From Aradus depressus (taxonomy: Eukaryota; Arthropoda; Insecta; Hemiptera; Aradidae): DNA of 64,000 nucleotides. Within the stretch, counting starts at the first letter, position 1. Each line of letters starts with the position of its first letter. The notes beneath the pieces were generated by a model. That model made no database searches, was not told the DNA's origin, and saw only the letters and a program-made list of their open reading frames with translations. Both the position numbers and the translations under genes were made by a program. This document shows, piece by piece, positions 54,515 through 64,000 of this stretch. The stretch is taken from NCBI GenBank assembly GCA_963662175.1, contig OY759225.1:4103107-4167106 (forward strand), read 5' to 3'.

Positions 54515-54740
54515 ATATTGTCTGTTGATTTTTTCCAGAGGTTTCTTTTTTTCTTTTTTTGACAATATTTCGGGACACTTCCAAGTCCCTTCTTCTGGTC
54601 ACTATGAACGACCGTTGGGACGTGAAAGTGTCCAGAAATATTGTCAAAAAAGAAAAAAAAGAAAGAAGAAAAAAAAAAATGCCGGGAAAAATCAACATAT
54701 CAACTACTCTTTAGAGAGAAGTTTTAAGAAACACAATATT
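54515..54740. repeat. Fold-back element, TTTCGGGACA family
   Basis: It is a copy of the 4,683 element: ACAATATTTCGGGACACTTC left and GGGACGTGAAAGTGTCCAGA right, with flanking TTGATTTTTTCCAG and complement. The tract AAAGAAAGAAGAAAAAA lies in the right arm. Confidence 0.82.
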
Positions 54741-54779
54741 GTCTATTCCATTACGTAATCGGTCACAAATTTCATGTTA

Positions 54780-55050
54780 TCACCATAATTTGGTGATTTT
54801 CGACCCCCTGTGATTACAAAAATGAACGATGGAAAGAGGTGATCAGAGCAAGTCAAAAACTCCCATTAATGCCCATGTTGGGGAAGGAGGCTTATAAGGG
54901 TGGCTTAACACACAAACTTTATTAACTGTAGATGTAATGAATGTATCGACACAATGTTCAGTATGAGGATTAAAAATATCACAAATGGTCAATTTTTTTT
55001 GGAGGAAGAGCGGAAACTTAACTGAATTATTTGTAAAGGGGAAGACTGTG
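54780..55050 (-). repeat. Dispersed 143-bp-unit repeat, partial
   Basis: It shows GGCTTAACACACAAACTTTA, ATGTAATGAATGTATCGACA and a degenerate GTAAAGGGGAAGAC end. Confidence 0.68.
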
Positions 55051-55179
55051 ATTTTTTAGACATATATGGATCAAAAACTATACCGTTATTTTGGGTGTTC
55101 GATTAATATACACATTTCAAATTTAAAGGAGTGTCCACAGTTCGAATAGATACGTATTGATGAATGAACTGACTGGTCG

Positions 55180-55450
55180 ACTATGTGATAAGGGAGGCTA
55201 ACGTTATCCCGTGAAGGGGGCGTGTGATAAGTCGGGCGGCGCCTTTTTTGATATCACAAATGCTTTGTGAAGGTATCACCGCTGGTGATATCTGTCGTCT
55301 GGCATATCACCATCCTGCTGATATAAGCCATTTACTAGTTGCATTTCCTCTACCATTCAACACCAGTGTGCAGTTAGTCAATATAGACGTGATGTCACCG
55401 GCATCATACAATCATGACGCCAAGAGGTTTTTATGGACTCACGTTTAAGA
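55180..55450. promoter_or_regulatory. Island with clustered GATATCAC motifs, possible regulatory DNA
   Basis: Within about 85 bp the motif appears as GATATCAC, GGTATCACC, GGTGATATC and CATATCACC in both orientations (55,249-55,310). The region matches no repeat family here. Such clustering can mark a transcription-factor binding region, but no factor is implied. Confidence 0.3.
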
Positions 55451-55628
55451 GGAAACCCTGATCATTTGGTGCTACAAAATGAATCTATCTTTGGGTAATT
55501 CCACTTTATTACACCTTTATAATAAAGAAATATTATAATCGTGCAAAAATTCGAGATCGGGATTCAACGGCATTATGCCTAAGTTATCTGTACACAATTT
55601 GAACATTTTCGCGTGTGTAAGTTAGTTA

Positions 55629-55810
55629 TGGTGACTCATGCCAGGGCTATAACTACGAGGTCAAATCGCCTACTACAAGAGCATACATGCAGTCTAAATG
55701 AGCCCGACTCGACTGTGGGAGTCCTAAATTTCGCCTATACAGGTTTTGTAACCCTTAACGAATATCTGACGTCGTACCGGAACGTCCCATCCGAAGGACG
55801 GCGTGCTCAA
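55629..55810 (-). repeat. SINE, 3' part, first of a tandem pair
   Basis: On the minus strand GAGCACGCCGTCCTTCGGAT to GCCCTGGCATGAGTCACC. It shares private changes (AGCATACATGCAG, CCTATACAGG) with the next copy. Confidence 0.85.
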
Positions 55811-55922
55811 AATTCGATATTGAGTTTTCGCCGGAATTTCATATTTTTCGACTCTCTGATTCCAAAAATGAACTATAACTCCCGATAGAATGAATCCCTT
55901 TAAGGACGTAAGTTAGTTAGTT

Positions 55923-56121
55923 GTGACTCATGCCAGGGCTGTAACTACGAGGTCAAATCGCCTGCTACCAGAGCATACATGCAGCCAACATGAGCCCGAC
56001 TCTACTGTGGGAGTCCTAAATTTCGCCTACACAGGTTTTGTAACCTTTAACGAGAATCTGACGTCATACCGGAACGTCCCATCCGAAGGACGGCGTGCTC
56101 AAGGTTCTTTCACCTCTCAGT
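55923..56121 (-). repeat. SINE, 3' part, second of a tandem pair
   Basis: It shares diagnostic changes with 55,629-55,810 and the flank GTAAGTTAGTTA, so the pair arose by local duplication of about 295-300 bp rather than two insertions. Confidence 0.86.
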
Positions 56122-56129
56122 TAAAAATT

Positions 56130-57540
56130 TAATGTTGATTTTTTCACTGGAATTTCATGTTTTCCGACTACTGTGATTCCAAAAATTAAAAAAAAAAAAT
56201 TGCTATCCGTGAGTGTCTGTGAACACGATAACTCCCACTGTAAATATATCAATACGAAATTTGATATGTGTGTATCCAGAGCCCTATACGATACGATGTT
56301 CACCTAAATCAGCGATAGAGTAGGGGTGGGGTAATCAGAGGTGGGCTTAACTCAAAAAAAACCCTGTAAATGTAATGAATGTTATGAATTAATTTTCAGC
56401 GAAATCGGCCGAAAGGAAGAGAGGATCAAAAGAGAAGGCTCGATTCAAAAATCCTAATAACTGCCCATAGATCGATGATTGTATCGATCTAAAATTGTAA
56501 GTCAACTATTAATTTTTAACACAATTTAACTGGGGAAGTACGTTGCCGTTGATTCACCGACGACTTTCTTGTACACAAACATAATATATTATAGATTCGC
56601 TCCGGGTGCCGAGGTGTCAATAGCCATGAAATAGAGACAGTCACTCTTCGTATTGTAATTATGTGAACCGAAATTGTTAAACAATAAATGACAGTAGTCT
56701 ATTGATTGCTTCTAAACCAACTATAGCATACCATCAATTATTACAACCCCCGAAAAAAACTAAGTATAGGGGAAGTTAGGTAATCTGTCAAAAATTCGAT
56801 GTCGAATTGAAGAAGAAAAAAATCGATGTCTGTCTCTGAACACGATAACTCCCGATAGAATGAATGTATCGACACAAAAGTTCATATGTAAATTCAAATC
56901 CTCCTAAGGGGTCATTCATAAATAATTACGTAAGGCATTTATATTATTATACGGATAGCGCCATCTGTACTTATGCTATTCATATATTTTATTTGAAGTC
57001 ATTTAATGGAGCAATGAAAAAGTTAAGACGATTAATCGAAGTATAATTGCAATAAATAATATTTTTTAATCAAACTGTGTTTATTTTATTAATACGATCA
57101 TTTCTTACGAAAATTTCTTATCAAGGGGTAGGGGGTAGTTGAAATTTTATGATATCTTACAATAAGGGGGGGGGGGGGGAAGCGTCAAATTAGCTTTAAA
57201 AAAGCCTTACGTAATTTATGAATGGCCCCTTAGGATGACACCTATTGATTTTGAGCCAAATCGACCAAAGGGAAGGAGTAATTAGGGGGGAAGTTTATTG
57301 CAAAAACTCTAACTGCCCTAATAACTGCCATTGTAATGAATGTATTGACACGAAACTGCAGCGCAATCAGCCGAAAGGGAAGGGGGTTCAGAGGGAGGTT
57401 TAACTCAGAATGTAATATTGTTAAATATTGTGTTTTAGCCCAAACGGTCAATTAGCTTTGAAGGGAGAGCGAAAACATAATTGATTAATACTTACTGAGG
57501 AAGTACATAGCCCAGTGATTCACCGACAACTTTTTTTATG
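56130..57540 (-). repeat. Dispersed repeat, two copies, one split by a MITE
   Basis: 56,130-56,570 ends TGGGGAAGTACGTTGCCGTT. 56,755-57,530 begins AGTATAGGGGAAGTTAGGTA and ends TGAGGAAGTACATAGCCCAG, a near-complete copy, interrupted at 56,908-57,229. Confidence 0.8.
56908..57229. mobile_element. 322-bp PIF/Harbinger-like MITE
   Basis: The ends are GGGGTCATTCATAAATAATT and AATTTATGAATGGCCCC, extended inward by ACGTAAGGC/GCCTTACGT. The flanks are TAA (left) and TTA (right), where the uninterrupted host repeat has CCTAAGGA, consistent with a 3-bp TWA target duplication. It is noncoding, with a G-run near 57,168. Confidence 0.82.
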
Positions 57541-57781
57541 TGTAAAAGAGTAAAAATTACCTTTTACTGTTGTGTCGATTTCAACTAGCTAGTTTGTGTA
57601 AAATTTGCACATATTGAGCTGGGAATGAGACCTTTTGGTATGAAATCGGTCCGTTTTGAATGTGGTTTATCAAGAATGCTGTCTGAATTTTTGTCAAGGA
57701 TGCGTCAGGAGCCTGATTTCATTATTAAACAGTTTGCGGTATTATTCAATAGTTGACTTACATACGGACACCTTTCTGTAC

Positions 57782-58379
57782 TGGGAAAAAGTAGATAAGT
57801 CGATTTGTGTCCAAAATGAGATAAATACTCTGGGCAACCCATATTGGTGTCCTGCACATCGGGTAAAAGTATGCAAGTCGTAATGTCAATGGTATCCTTG
57901 AAAACGCATTGGGCATTTTTAGACAACTCGGAAATTTACTTATGGATTTATACAATTTCATTTATCTATTTTTATCGGTTTATAATTGGTTAAACGTATT
58001 TATCTTGCTTATAAAAACATTTGCCCAGATGCGGTGAAGATATAATTACCGTTATGCAGTTCTGAAACGCTTCTTTCATTGGCAAAAACTAGATAAGTAT
58101 GTGAATAACTAGGTAAGTGATGGTGTAAAATAGACAATTCTTTTGATTTCGGGTGATTAACTAGATAAGTGGGGGTGCAATTTTAGATAAGTCCTAAAAA
58201 TGTATGATAAAATTACAAAATTAAATATATATGCATTCCGTAATAAAATATAGAGAAATTGTTGAATAATGGCGGTTGGAAAAATAATTTATAAAAAAAA
58301 TTCGATTTACACTGAAAACACAAAACTTCAAAGCGCTGCCCTGAAAACCTGTGATTTTGGACTTGCCTAGTTTTTCCCA
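57782..58379. mobile_element. ~600-bp TIR element with AACTAGRTAAGT motifs
   Basis: The ends are TGGGAAAAAGTAGATAAGTC and GACTTGCCTAGTTTTTCCCA. Inside, AACTAG.TAAGT recurs at about 58,089, 58,109 and 58,153. The layout parallels the 43,598 element, which has ATTAGGTAAGTGAAGGGGAA in its middle, so the two may be distant relatives. Confidence 0.75.
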
Positions 58380-58414
58380 AATGGTACAGCTTTATCCTCG
58401 TACTAAGTTTTGTA

Positions 58415-58660
58415 TTGATGTATTTATTACATCAGCGATAATAAGGTATTTGAGTCGAGCCCCCTTGCCTTCGACCGCCGAAAACACGTTCCTATGTAAT
58501 TTCAATTTAAATATAAAATTTCATGTCGATACATTCATCACATTGGCAATTATTGAGTTGAGCCCACTCTCCGATTCCCCCTCCTACTCGGCAAGTTTTG
58601 TTGAAAATTAATACATGTCCTCCTTATAAATTTACATATGAAATTTCGTGTTAATGCACT
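58415..58660 (+). repeat. Dispersed 143-bp-unit repeat, partial
   Basis: It shows TTTCATGTCGATACATTCAT and TTGAAAATTAATACATGTCC in plus orientation. Confidence 0.7.
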
Positions 58661-58707
58661 TACAAAAACTGTCTTGGTCTTGCGTTTGCTCATCAGTACT
58701 CTGCACA

Positions 58708-58810
58708 CAGGAAGGCGTCGGCGGATGAGAAGTTAAGCGATGGTCCCCGACCTATCACAACGTCAGTTCCCTGTCTGACATGGAAGTTGAAGCCCGGGCA
58801 TGAGTTGTAT
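58708..58810 (+). repeat. SINE fragment, degenerate
   Basis: It shows AGTTAAGCGATGGTCCCCGA and AGTTGAAGCCCGGGCATGAG, with the intervening body deleted. Confidence 0.65.
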
Positions 58811-58959
58811 TGCTAGCCCCTCACAAAGAACGGTTTGGATGATACCCAACTCTCTCCCTATTGTGCTGAAAGTTTGAGGTTGGCTCATGTTTTCACAGAC
58901 CTACCGTCTCTCTTTATGTAACATCCTTTACAACCTGTCTTCAGTCGACCTGGCGAAAG

Positions 58960-59065
58960 TGATACACTCCCGTCACTTCGCTACTCCAGGACCCTCGCTA
59001 CTCCCGTCACTTCGCTACTCCCGTCACTTCGCTACTCCAGGCCCCTCGCTCACCTACACCCTAAA
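58960..59065 (+). repeat. Short tandem CTCCCGTCACTTCGCTA array
   Basis: CTCCCGTCACTTCGCTA occurs three times, alternating with CTCCAGGMCCCTCGCT. It is a local minisatellite with no coding signal. Confidence 0.8.
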
Positions 59066-59099
59066 CTAATTAATAACCTAATATATATAATATATAATA

Positions 59100-59290
59100 T
59101 AATAATATACTAATAACCCTGAACTAATTAATTTATCGACACAAAATTTCGTTTGAAGATTTAGGAGTCCCTTTGTAAGTCAACAGGTTTTGAGGGGGGG
59201 GGGGGGGTGGGGGGGGGACGTTATTTGATTGATTTTTTCTGGGGAAGTAGGTACATTGAAAGTGATTCACCGACAATTTTTTTAAATTTA
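59100..59290 (-). repeat. Dispersed repeat end fragment
   Basis: It has the terminal segment TTCTGGGGAAGTAGGTACAT and GTGATTCACCGACAA, preceded by a G-rich tract (about 59,195-59,217). Confidence 0.72.
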
Positions 59291-59570
59291 ATATAATTTA
59301 CTGTAGTGATACTGGTAAGAGACGAGCGCTGATCTCTCTGTCTTGACACTCTCTGTCCGACGTACGTTGAATGAAGCCAATTTGGTGCAATGAACCTGGT
59401 GCTCGGTTCATGTCGTTCATTGAGTACCCTCCCATGATGACCCAGATACTGAACGAGGAAGATTACCCCCGTCTAAAGGGTACTGAACCAGCTTAAACAG
59501 ACCTACCATTAAGTTAATATTTAGATGGCTTCGTGCCATACCTGGTTATAGTTATAGTTATAAACAGTTA
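59290..59570. other. Unique GC-richer DNA, no gene assigned
   Basis: It is not part of a recognised repeat (GACGAGCGCTGATCTCTCTG, GTTCATGTCGTTCATTGAGT). No splice-site pair with an open frame was convincing. Confidence 0.4.
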
Positions 59571-59634
59571 TATAATCGGTCACAAATTCCAAGTTGAACT
59601 ATCGATAGAAATTAAAAAAAAAAAAAAATGCATC

Positions 59635-60320
59635 GCTGGATCACTGTCTATGTACTTCCCTAGTGCAATTTAATGAATTACGTCTTCTTCTTCCTCCAAT
59701 CGACCGTTTGGTGTTGACATATTGTCTACAATCTCTACATAGTGTCTTCTGAACAGCATACTAAACCTGGATACTTTTGTCAAAATATATATATGTCAAC
59801 ATATTTATTTTTTTACATTATATCGGGAAGTTTCTTAGGTATTGTAGTTTTCTGTTTCGGACGAAACTACACATCCGATCGTCTGTTTATGCAAAAAATG
59901 GGATTCAGAATTGTTTGTGTTATCTGCGCAGTATCTCTTTTTTTTTTTTTTTTTTTTTTGAGTAAGTATAATCCATAACATTTTTTATTCGAAATTTTGA
60001 ATAAACGGGCATTAAAAAGGATCCTTCAGGCCTGTTTATGAATGTAAAACAAACCATTTTTCAAAACCAAAATAGAATAATTTCTGTGGCTTCGAGAAGA
60101 GGGAAAATGGGGATGTAATTAATGTATAGACATACAATTTTATATTTAAATTTAAAACCCCTTAAGGACGACATCTAATAATTTTTCTCGAAATCGGCCG
60201 AAGGATCCTGGGATTTGAGAAGTCGGCTCGACTCATAAACGTAAAATTTAGTATTTAGTATTGAGAAGTGATGAGTATTAGTGGGAGAGAGGAAACTTAG
60301 TTATTTACTTGCTCATGGAA
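59635..60320. repeat. Dispersed repeat pieces, both orientations
   Basis: 59,640-59,765 starts TCTATGTACTTCCCTAGTGC (plus). 60,100-60,310 is minus-oriented (ATTTTATATTTAAATTTAAA, CGACATCTAATAATTTTTCT). Between them is AT-rich DNA with a T-run near 59,938-59,959. Confidence 0.65.
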
Positions 60321-60685
60321 AAATGTTTTTTTTTCTCTTTAAATATTAATTTAAATGATCACTATTCTATGACTCGACAGTTAAGTATATTCCTAACTCA
60401 TGTTTATTTTAAAATATCTTCTCTTTACAGATAAAATGATTTGTCATCGTTCAATTGGATAATTACAGACAGTTTTACAAGCAAAACGTGTTGCACACTC
60501 GAATATAAACATGCCTAGCAACTCGCTCTATTAACTAATGTTCTTAGTAAAACTTCAATTACCTATATTTGTTGCAAATGTTACAGGAAAATTGTACCTA
60601 CCTGATACAATTAGTTATTATGACTCATTGCCGAGCTTTAACTACGATATCACCTACCAGAGCGCTCTTTCGTCACTCCGGTGTA

Positions 60686-61515
60686 CAGTAAAAGTTCCTT
60701 ATTCACGGTTTCCTTAATCGCGTTTTCATTATTCGCGGGTGAAAAAATTGCAACCCAGTTCCTGTATTCGCGGCTAAAAATGTCTTTATTCGCGGATGCA
60801 ATCGGTAAATAGAAAGGGATTCGGTGTCGTTTATTAACGTATCGGCATCCTTTGAGTACTGCTGGTACGTGCCGAGGCAGACCACATTGACACCATGCTG
60901 GAAAAGACTGTGGCCTGTTTTGACTGTCGGAAATGATGAAGAATCCGCGCAAATTCAAACTTTAACTGACAATGTTGTTCAAGTTACAAATGGAATAGAA
61001 CGAGATGGCTTCGAACAGATAGAATCAAGTGACATTCAGGAGTTGCTTGATTCGCAGGATGACTTGACCGAAACCGACTTGGAGGAAATGTTAACTCCAC
61101 ATTACACTGAAGAAGAGCCTTCAACGAGCACTGAGAAGGTGACCTTTAACTTGAAAAATCTGAGTGAAGGTTCACGTGAACTTTGTGATTTCTTCATGAA
61201 AATTGATCCATCTATGGAAAGGAGCCTTATTTTTAAAAGGCAAATTATTAATGCTACAGCTCAATATCAATCTGAGTTTAAAGACCTTTTAAAAGCGTCA
61301 AAACAAGAAAAAAATGACTAAATTCTTTAAACCCTTGCCTAAAGCTGACAATAACGATTGATTTTAATTGCGAATTTCTCAATAAATTGATTTTATTTTG
61401 GAACCTTGGAACGTATCCCCTATGATTCCATACTAATTACCATTCCATATCCACGGTTTCTGTATTCACGGCATATTTACGGATCATATACCCCGCGAAT
61501 AAAGAGCTTTTACTG
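60686..61515 (+). mobile_element. pogo/Tigger-like DNA transposon, internally deleted
   Basis: The ends CAGTAAAAGTTCCTTATTCA and ATAAAGAGCTTTTACTG are flanked by TA (60,684-60,685 and 61,516-61,517). Subterminal TATTCACGG/TATTCGCGG motifs recur on both sides. The 830-bp length is far below an autonomous Tigger (usually over 2 kb). It encodes only the transposase C-terminus. Confidence 0.9.
60824..61321 (+). pseudogene. Tigger/jerky-type transposase C-terminal remnant
   Basis: After a short upstream stretch the frame reads CWKRLWPVL, then an acidic tail with IQELLDSQDDLTETDLEEML, matching the C-terminal end of pogo/Tigger DDE transposases (CWKKLWP..., then DxxELLxSHxxELTxxDL). The CENP-B-like DNA-binding and DDE catalytic parts are deleted, so it has no activity. 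The ATG at 60,824 is probably not the original start. Confidence 0.85.
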
Positions 61516-61584
61516 TATATGAGCCCGACTCTGCTATGGGAGTCTTAAATGTTGCCTAAACTAAATTTTTATAAGGAGGAAAGA

Positions 61585-61640
61585 TCGTAAAAAGCTTTCG
61601 GCACTGAGTCAGTCTTCTTCTTCAGGGCCTGTATTGACAT
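61585..61640 (-). ncRNA. Hammerhead-like core remnant (candidate)
   Basis: On the minus strand: CTGAAGA, then a stem region ending CAGTGCC, then GAAAGC. The right half CACTG/CAGTG suggests an ancestral GGCACTG/CAGTGCC stem that is now mutated on one side. Confidence 0.3.
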
Positions 61641-61794
61641 ATATACATTATTTGTGAGTTGATGTATTCTAGATTTGAGTAATAGGTATACATAACATTA
61701 AAACTAATTGTGTCTAAACCAATATTAAATACGTATATTTAAATTATTTATACCAAAACAAACTGAAATATGAAACAAGTCTTTGTATCTACAC

Positions 61795-61990
61795 TTACGT
61801 GTCATATTCATTATATCGGGAGTTATCGAGTTCACAAACACCCACACCACACACACCCACACAGCAGATAGAATTCTTTTCATATAATCTGGAGGTCGGA
61901 AAAAATGATAATCCGTTGAAAATTGCGCATTTGAATTGTTGACCGATTACATAACTTCCCCGATACTTCGTCGAGCTGGGCAAGTAAAAG
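61795..61990 (+). repeat. Dispersed repeat 3' end segment
   Basis: It runs from TTCATTATATCGGGAGTTAT to ATAACTTCCCCGATACTTCG in plus orientation. Confidence 0.75.
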
Positions 61991-62170
61991 TGGCTCATAA
62001 AAATGCAGTTATAATAGTGTTTAAGTTGGGATAGTAGAGGGAGTGACCTTGCCAGTCGAGTGACCTATAACTGGCGGAGGAGAGCCGTGTCTGTCTGGTG
62101 CCAGCAGGCCTGGTTCAAGGTTTGTTGTCTGTCCACTTCCCAATAACCAACCAGCTAGCTTTCATACCCA

Positions 62171-62224
62171 TGAGGGCGCCAGTAGCTTACAATATCGTGA
62201 GTTCGAAACCCGGCCGAGGGCATT
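62171..62224 (+). repeat. SINE head fragment
   Basis: GAGGGCGCCAGTAGCTTACA, then a B-box region GTTCGAAACCCGGCCGAGG. The body is absent. Confidence 0.75.
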
Positions 62225-62499
62225 GTGTTTTTACTTGTCGGTCGATTTTTTTCACCGGAGTTTCATGTTTCTCGACCCCCTGTCTCTGTCTGTGACCACG
62301 GTAACTCCCAATAGAGTGAATTTATCGGGATGAAATTTGCGGAATCCCCGTTTTCTTCTTGTATTTTTTATTTTATTATTGCCTTGTTGAGACCTCAAAT
62401 AATTGTACTACATTGCTTGTACTTTCTAATGGTTTCTACCTGTGGATCGCTCCAGAACTAACCAGATGGAAAAACATTTCATTTATTTGTATTTATTGA

Positions 62500-62800
62500 A
62501 ATGACATGGTTCCAAGTACTGAATCTTACGGAACCCCAGTTTTTTTTCCTACATCCTTGTTTTATAGGAGGTTAAATAAGTGTTATAGGTGGCTCCAACT
62601 TGTTGCTCAGTCCAGGGCAGAGCCTGGGAGGGAGGCAGGTGGAGTGAGTAGGTTCGAGGGGGACGGGGGGGGATTGGATTCCAGGGGGCACCACGCCTGC
62701 CTGACGTCACACCATCCTCTCTATCTCTGTAGTCAGGTAGTCAGTGTCGGGGCATTCCCAGCCAGGCATGTCGCCCTTCACTCCTCCACAGGTATACAAT
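62500..62800 (+). promoter_or_regulatory. GC-rich island with a CRE and exon-like end
   Basis: The CRE palindrome TGACGTCA lies at 62,702-62,709 in GC-rich, non-repetitive DNA. An ATG at 62,768 opens MSPFTPPQ and runs into CAG|GTATAC at 62,791, so a tiny first exon is possible. An internal exon is also possible between an acceptor near 62,733 and this donor. Both readings are weak. Confidence 0.25.
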
Positions 62801-62839
62801 TCTTATACATATATAGTTATCTTGGTGTAAATTAATCCA

Positions 62840-63700
62840 AATCCTCACAAATATTCCTATACAGCGAGAAGATCTCTAGATATGTTTTACTTCCTCAGCT
62901 ATTGTTACATATCATACATAATATAATCCTATACTTTGTATATTAATGTATAATTTTGAGTTATCATTGGAATTTTATGTTTTTCGACCCTAGAATTCAA
63001 TAAATGTCATGTCTATCTGGTGTGTGTATATTTTGTGTGTAGGTACGGAAGCCCATAGGGGTCTTTAATAAACTTATTTATTTTCAGCGAAAGAAAGTAT
63101 TTTTTTATACGTTCGGATATCGCACGAAATCAACTTCAGATAAAGTAATGTAACACAGTTACACAAGTTGTAAAATAAAGATGTAGTTTGACCTCTCACA
63201 GATCTTATTATTTATTACTAGCCGGCTTTCGAGGTCTCATTAGGTAGTCCGATAAACCATTAAATAAAATATACAAATTTAAAAAATCAAATGAATAAAT
63301 AAAATAAAACTCCTATAAATATTAAGTACAAAATCTACTAAAAAATTAACAATTTATTTATATATATTTTTTTTACCAGTTGTGACTCAGAGGGGGTTCA
63401 GGAATAATGTATTTGTCCCCATTCATGAAATTTTAAATTGTTAATTTTTTGTCGTTTTTGTATATAATGTATTGTGATGTACACTACGGAACATTTTTTT
63501 ATGAATAAAAAGTAATTTTTTGACGTGACTACGTCTAATAAATCGATGCGACGGGCCGCATGTTCGAAAAAGTGTGACGTCATGTCACGTTCCCCAAGAG
63601 AGCGAGGGAGACGTCATGTGACTAAAATTATTAAAATTACTAATTAATTACTCCTCATGACCTTTGACCCCACGTGACCATCACCCCCCCCCCCCCCCTC
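62840..63700. other. AT-rich DNA, GCCGG-family remnant, no gene
   Basis: 63,220-63,262 is a degenerate copy of the GCCGG hammerhead-like repeat, whose body (CAGTTGTGACTCAGAGGGG) continues to about 63,420, as it does at 13,080-13,110. The rest shows no feature except a C-run near 63,684-63,698. Confidence 0.5.
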
Positions 63701-63728
63701 CACAGCTGGGAATCACCCACCATCGTAC

Positions 63729-63970
63729 ATCCCCAGATCAATAAGTTTCCGCTCTCCCTCTAAACCCCAATACGTTTCCACTCTCCCTCTAAACCTCATT
63801 ACGTTTCCGCTCTCCCTCTAAACCTCAATAAGTTTCCGCTCTCCCTCTAAACATCAATAAGTTTCCTCTCTCCCTCTAAACCTCAATAAGTTTCAGCTCT
63901 CTCCCTAAACCTTAATAAGTTTCCGCTCTCCCTCTAAACCTCAATAAGTTTCCGTTCTCCCTCCAATTCA
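63729..63970 (+). repeat. 29-bp tandem array from the dispersed repeat's end
   Basis: About eight units of GTTTCCGCTCTCCCTCTAAA plus CCTCAATAA follow GTACATCCCCAGATCAATAA. In ordinary dispersed copies the same GTACTTCCCCAG...AAGTTTTCGCTCTCCCTCC stretch occurs once, so the array is an expansion of that end. Confidence 0.92.
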
Positions 63971-64000
63971 GTCTGATTTTGTGACCTTGAACAGGCACTT

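Larger units (their letters stand above)
60614..61575 (-). repeat. SINE 3' part split by a Tigger-like element
   Basis: On the minus strand the tail and GAGTGACGAAAGAGCGCTCT lie at 60,614-60,685. The adjoining body GAGTCGGGCTCATA resumes at 61,516-61,575. The two halves are contiguous in other copies, so the transposon came later. Confidence 0.88.

Noticed and set aside
60824..61321. Domesticated transposase gene
   Set aside because: It lies between intact terminal repeats and a TA duplication and lacks the DNA-binding and DDE regions, so it is a deleted transposon remnant.

Overview
The window is AT-rich, intron-bearing and repeat-dense nuclear DNA from an animal, most likely an insect. The evidence is canonical GT..AG introns, non-LTR retrotransposons of Jockey, RTE-like and I-group type, a tRNA-derived SINE present in about 25 full or partial copies, hAT-like, pogo/Tigger-like and PIF-like DNA transposons, and SINE tails made of CCTAA units, the complement of the common insect telomere repeat TTAGG. 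I cannot name the species. A hemipteran is only a guess.

Region 1 (about 1-21,800) holds the 3' part of one plus-strand gene. Seventeen exons between 2,413 and 20,366 join in a single open frame with every splice phase consistent. They give about 693 residues ending in a TGA. The protein has short coiled-coil segments, acidic and Ser/Pro-rich stretches and a basic C-terminus. I do not recognise the family. Its introns carry a 5'-truncated Jockey LINE (9,822-12,168), several fold-back elements and SINEs. The likely 3' UTR contains a 209-bp tandem duplication.

Region 2 (about 21,800-33,500) is a retroelement nest. It holds two minus-strand SINEs, one with a perfect 13-bp target duplication. 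It also holds an RTE-like reverse transcriptase fragment ending in a pentanucleotide microsatellite and flanked by an unusually long, near-identical repeat of about 42 bp. A hAT-like element with an 8-bp duplication follows, then an essentially full-length but decayed I-group LINE (27,658-33,343) with an 11-bp duplication and a poly-A tail.

Region 3 (about 33,500-64,000) starts with a GC-rich island and a possible first coding exon (33,979-34,018, MPRRKPQENSPNK, then a consensus splice donor). The peptide resembles the MSRRKQ/MPRRKQ start of SALL, BCL11, ZNF423 and teashirt zinc-finger proteins. The rest looks like a long intron or intergenic desert. It is filled with one very abundant dispersed repeat built from units of about 143 bp, nested MITEs, several large palindromes, tandem arrays (20, 21, 29, 85, 121, 209 and 213 bp) and a few non-repetitive GC-richer islands.

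The most unusual theme is a set of at least eight sites, in several unrelated-looking repeat families, that keep the layout of a hammerhead ribozyme core: CTGANGA, a short perfect stem-loop, then GAAA. In one family the flanking bases also fit a short helix I and a minimal helix III, as reported for ribozymes of Penelope-like elements. This is a prediction from sequence layout only.
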